From contig SKXI01000356.1 of NCBI GenBank assembly GCA_007128515.1, forward strand, positions 1 through 7,117: DNA of 7,117 nucleotides, given 5' to 3'. The position numbers and the translations under genes were made by a program. Under the pieces are notes generated by a model. It saw only the letters and a program-made list of their open reading frames with translations, had not been told where the DNA came from and did not search any database. Positions 6,651-7,117 of this stretch are shown here, one piece after another. The DNA comes from Halococcaceae archaeon. GTDB lineage: Archaea; Halobacteriota; Halobacteria; Halobacteriales; Halalkalicoccaceae. Position 1 is the first letter of the stretch, and each line of letters begins with the position of its first letter.

Positions 6651-6657
6651 CTTTTGC
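6651..6657 (+). promoter_or_regulatory. TATA-like promoter element (CTTTTGC) for the DJ-1/PfpI gene
   Basis: CTTTTGC is centred 27 nt before ATG 6681, with no Shine-Dalgarno before the ATG, as for a leaderless transcript. It faces away from the zinc-ribbon gene promoter in the same 100-nt region. Confidence 0.5.
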
Positions 6658-6680
6658 GGCCTCGACACGGATCCCGTCCG

Positions 6681-7117
6681 ATGACTACCGCACTGTTCAT
6701 CGTCAGCGAGGAGGGCTACTGGGGCGAGGAGTGTACGGAACCGCTCACGGCGCTCTCGGACGCCGGCGTCGAGGTCACGGTCGCGACGCCGAGCGGAGCG
6801 CCGCCGGAGATCGACGAGCGATCGGTCGATCCCGACACCGTCGGCGAGGAGACGGCCGAGCACGTCCGGGGGATCCACGACTCCGACGACCGGCTGAACG
6901 ACCCCGAGGCGCTCGCGGCGGTCGACCCGAGCGAGTACGACGCGGTCGTGCTCCCAGGCGGCCACGGCACCGTCTGGGACGTCAACCAGGACCGCCACGC
7001 GCGCGCGGCGCTCCGCGAGGCGGTCGAGGGGGACGGGACGGCGCTGGTCGTCTGTCACGCCGTCGGTATCCTGGGGTTCACCTGGGGAAGCGACGGCTCG
7101 CGGATCGTCGACGGCCG
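6681..7117 (+). CDS. DJ-1/PfpI family protein (class I glutamine amidotransferase-like), 3' truncated
   Basis: The first 145 residues of a protein normally about 220-230 long; the frame runs off the window end. It begins with the flavodoxin-like strand ALFIVSEEGYWGEE, where Glu17 fits the conserved acidic residue of the DJ-1 active site. It continues with GVEVTVATPSG at 29-39 and YDAVVLPGGHGTVWD at 86-100. The nucleophile elbow is ALVVCHAVGIL at 121-131, with Cys125 as the catalytic cysteine and His126 next to it. The GGHGTVWD motif and the long segment between strands (40-80) place it with the Hsp31-like group, which includes chaperones, glyoxalase III and deglycase-type enzymes. Likely role: handling reactive aldehydes or damaged proteins in the cytoplasm, inferred from the family. 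The start at ATG 6681 fits the leaderless promoter. Confidence 0.92.
   Translation, partial: MTTALFIVSEEGYWGEECTEPLTALSDAGVEVTVATPSGAPPEIDERSVDPDTVGEETAEHVRGIHDSDDRLNDPEALAAVDPSEYDAVVLPGGHGTVWDVNQDRHARAALREAVEGDGTALVVCHAVGILGFTWGSDGSRIVDG

Noticed and set aside
6581..6700. 40-residue N-terminal extension of the zinc-ribbon protein to ATG 6700
   Set aside because: It would run through the divergent promoter region and into the DJ-1 coding sequence, and the recognisable family sequence starts just after 6580.
5676..7058. A 460-codon open frame on the minus strand
   Set aside because: It is another frame of the zinc-ribbon gene continued antisense across the DJ-1 gene and both promoters. Its Arg-rich composition and lack of recognisable motifs mark it as a shadow frame.

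Overview
The window looks like chromosomal DNA from a haloarchaeon (class Halobacteria). The base composition is very GC-rich, third codon positions are almost all G or C, and the proteins are rich in Asp and Glu. Promoters are archaeal: TATA-like elements about 26 to 27 nt upstream of an ATG with no ribosome binding site, as expected for leaderless transcripts. Shine-Dalgarno sequences appear only inside the operon. The genus cannot be named from the sequence alone.

Positions 1-5111 hold the distal part of an ABC importer operon of the peptide/opine/nickel (Dpp/Opp) class. It reads solute-binding protein (C-terminal 206 residues only, its start lies outside the window), permeases DppB and DppC, then ATPases DppD and DppF. 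The genes are tightly packed: a 69-nt gap holding a stem-loop after the binding protein, a 9-nt gap B/C, a 1-nt overlap C/D and no gap D/F. Together they would capture a ligand outside the cell, pass it through the B/C channel and drive import with the D/F ATPase pair. The substrate is probably oligopeptides, but the family also carries sugars and metals, so this is not settled. DppF has a roughly 98-residue insertion that splits its putative iron-sulfur cysteine motif.

Positions 5153-5695 encode a 180-residue cytoplasmic protein with one Ig-like, BsuPI-like beta domain, probably transcribed from its own promoter. Facing it, 5708-6580 on the minus strand encodes a 290-residue haloarchaeal membrane protein with two transmembrane segments and a C-terminal zinc ribbon. 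The two genes converge with a 12-nt gap. A 100-nt divergent promoter region (6581-6680) then separates the zinc-ribbon gene from a DJ-1/PfpI family gene (6681 to the window end, truncated).

No RNA genes, mobile elements, CRISPR arrays or long repeats were seen, and there is no gene-free stretch over 300 nt. The importer and DJ-1 genes are ordinary. The least understood parts are the DppF insertion, the two uncharacterised haloarchaeal proteins and the small regulatory signals between genes.
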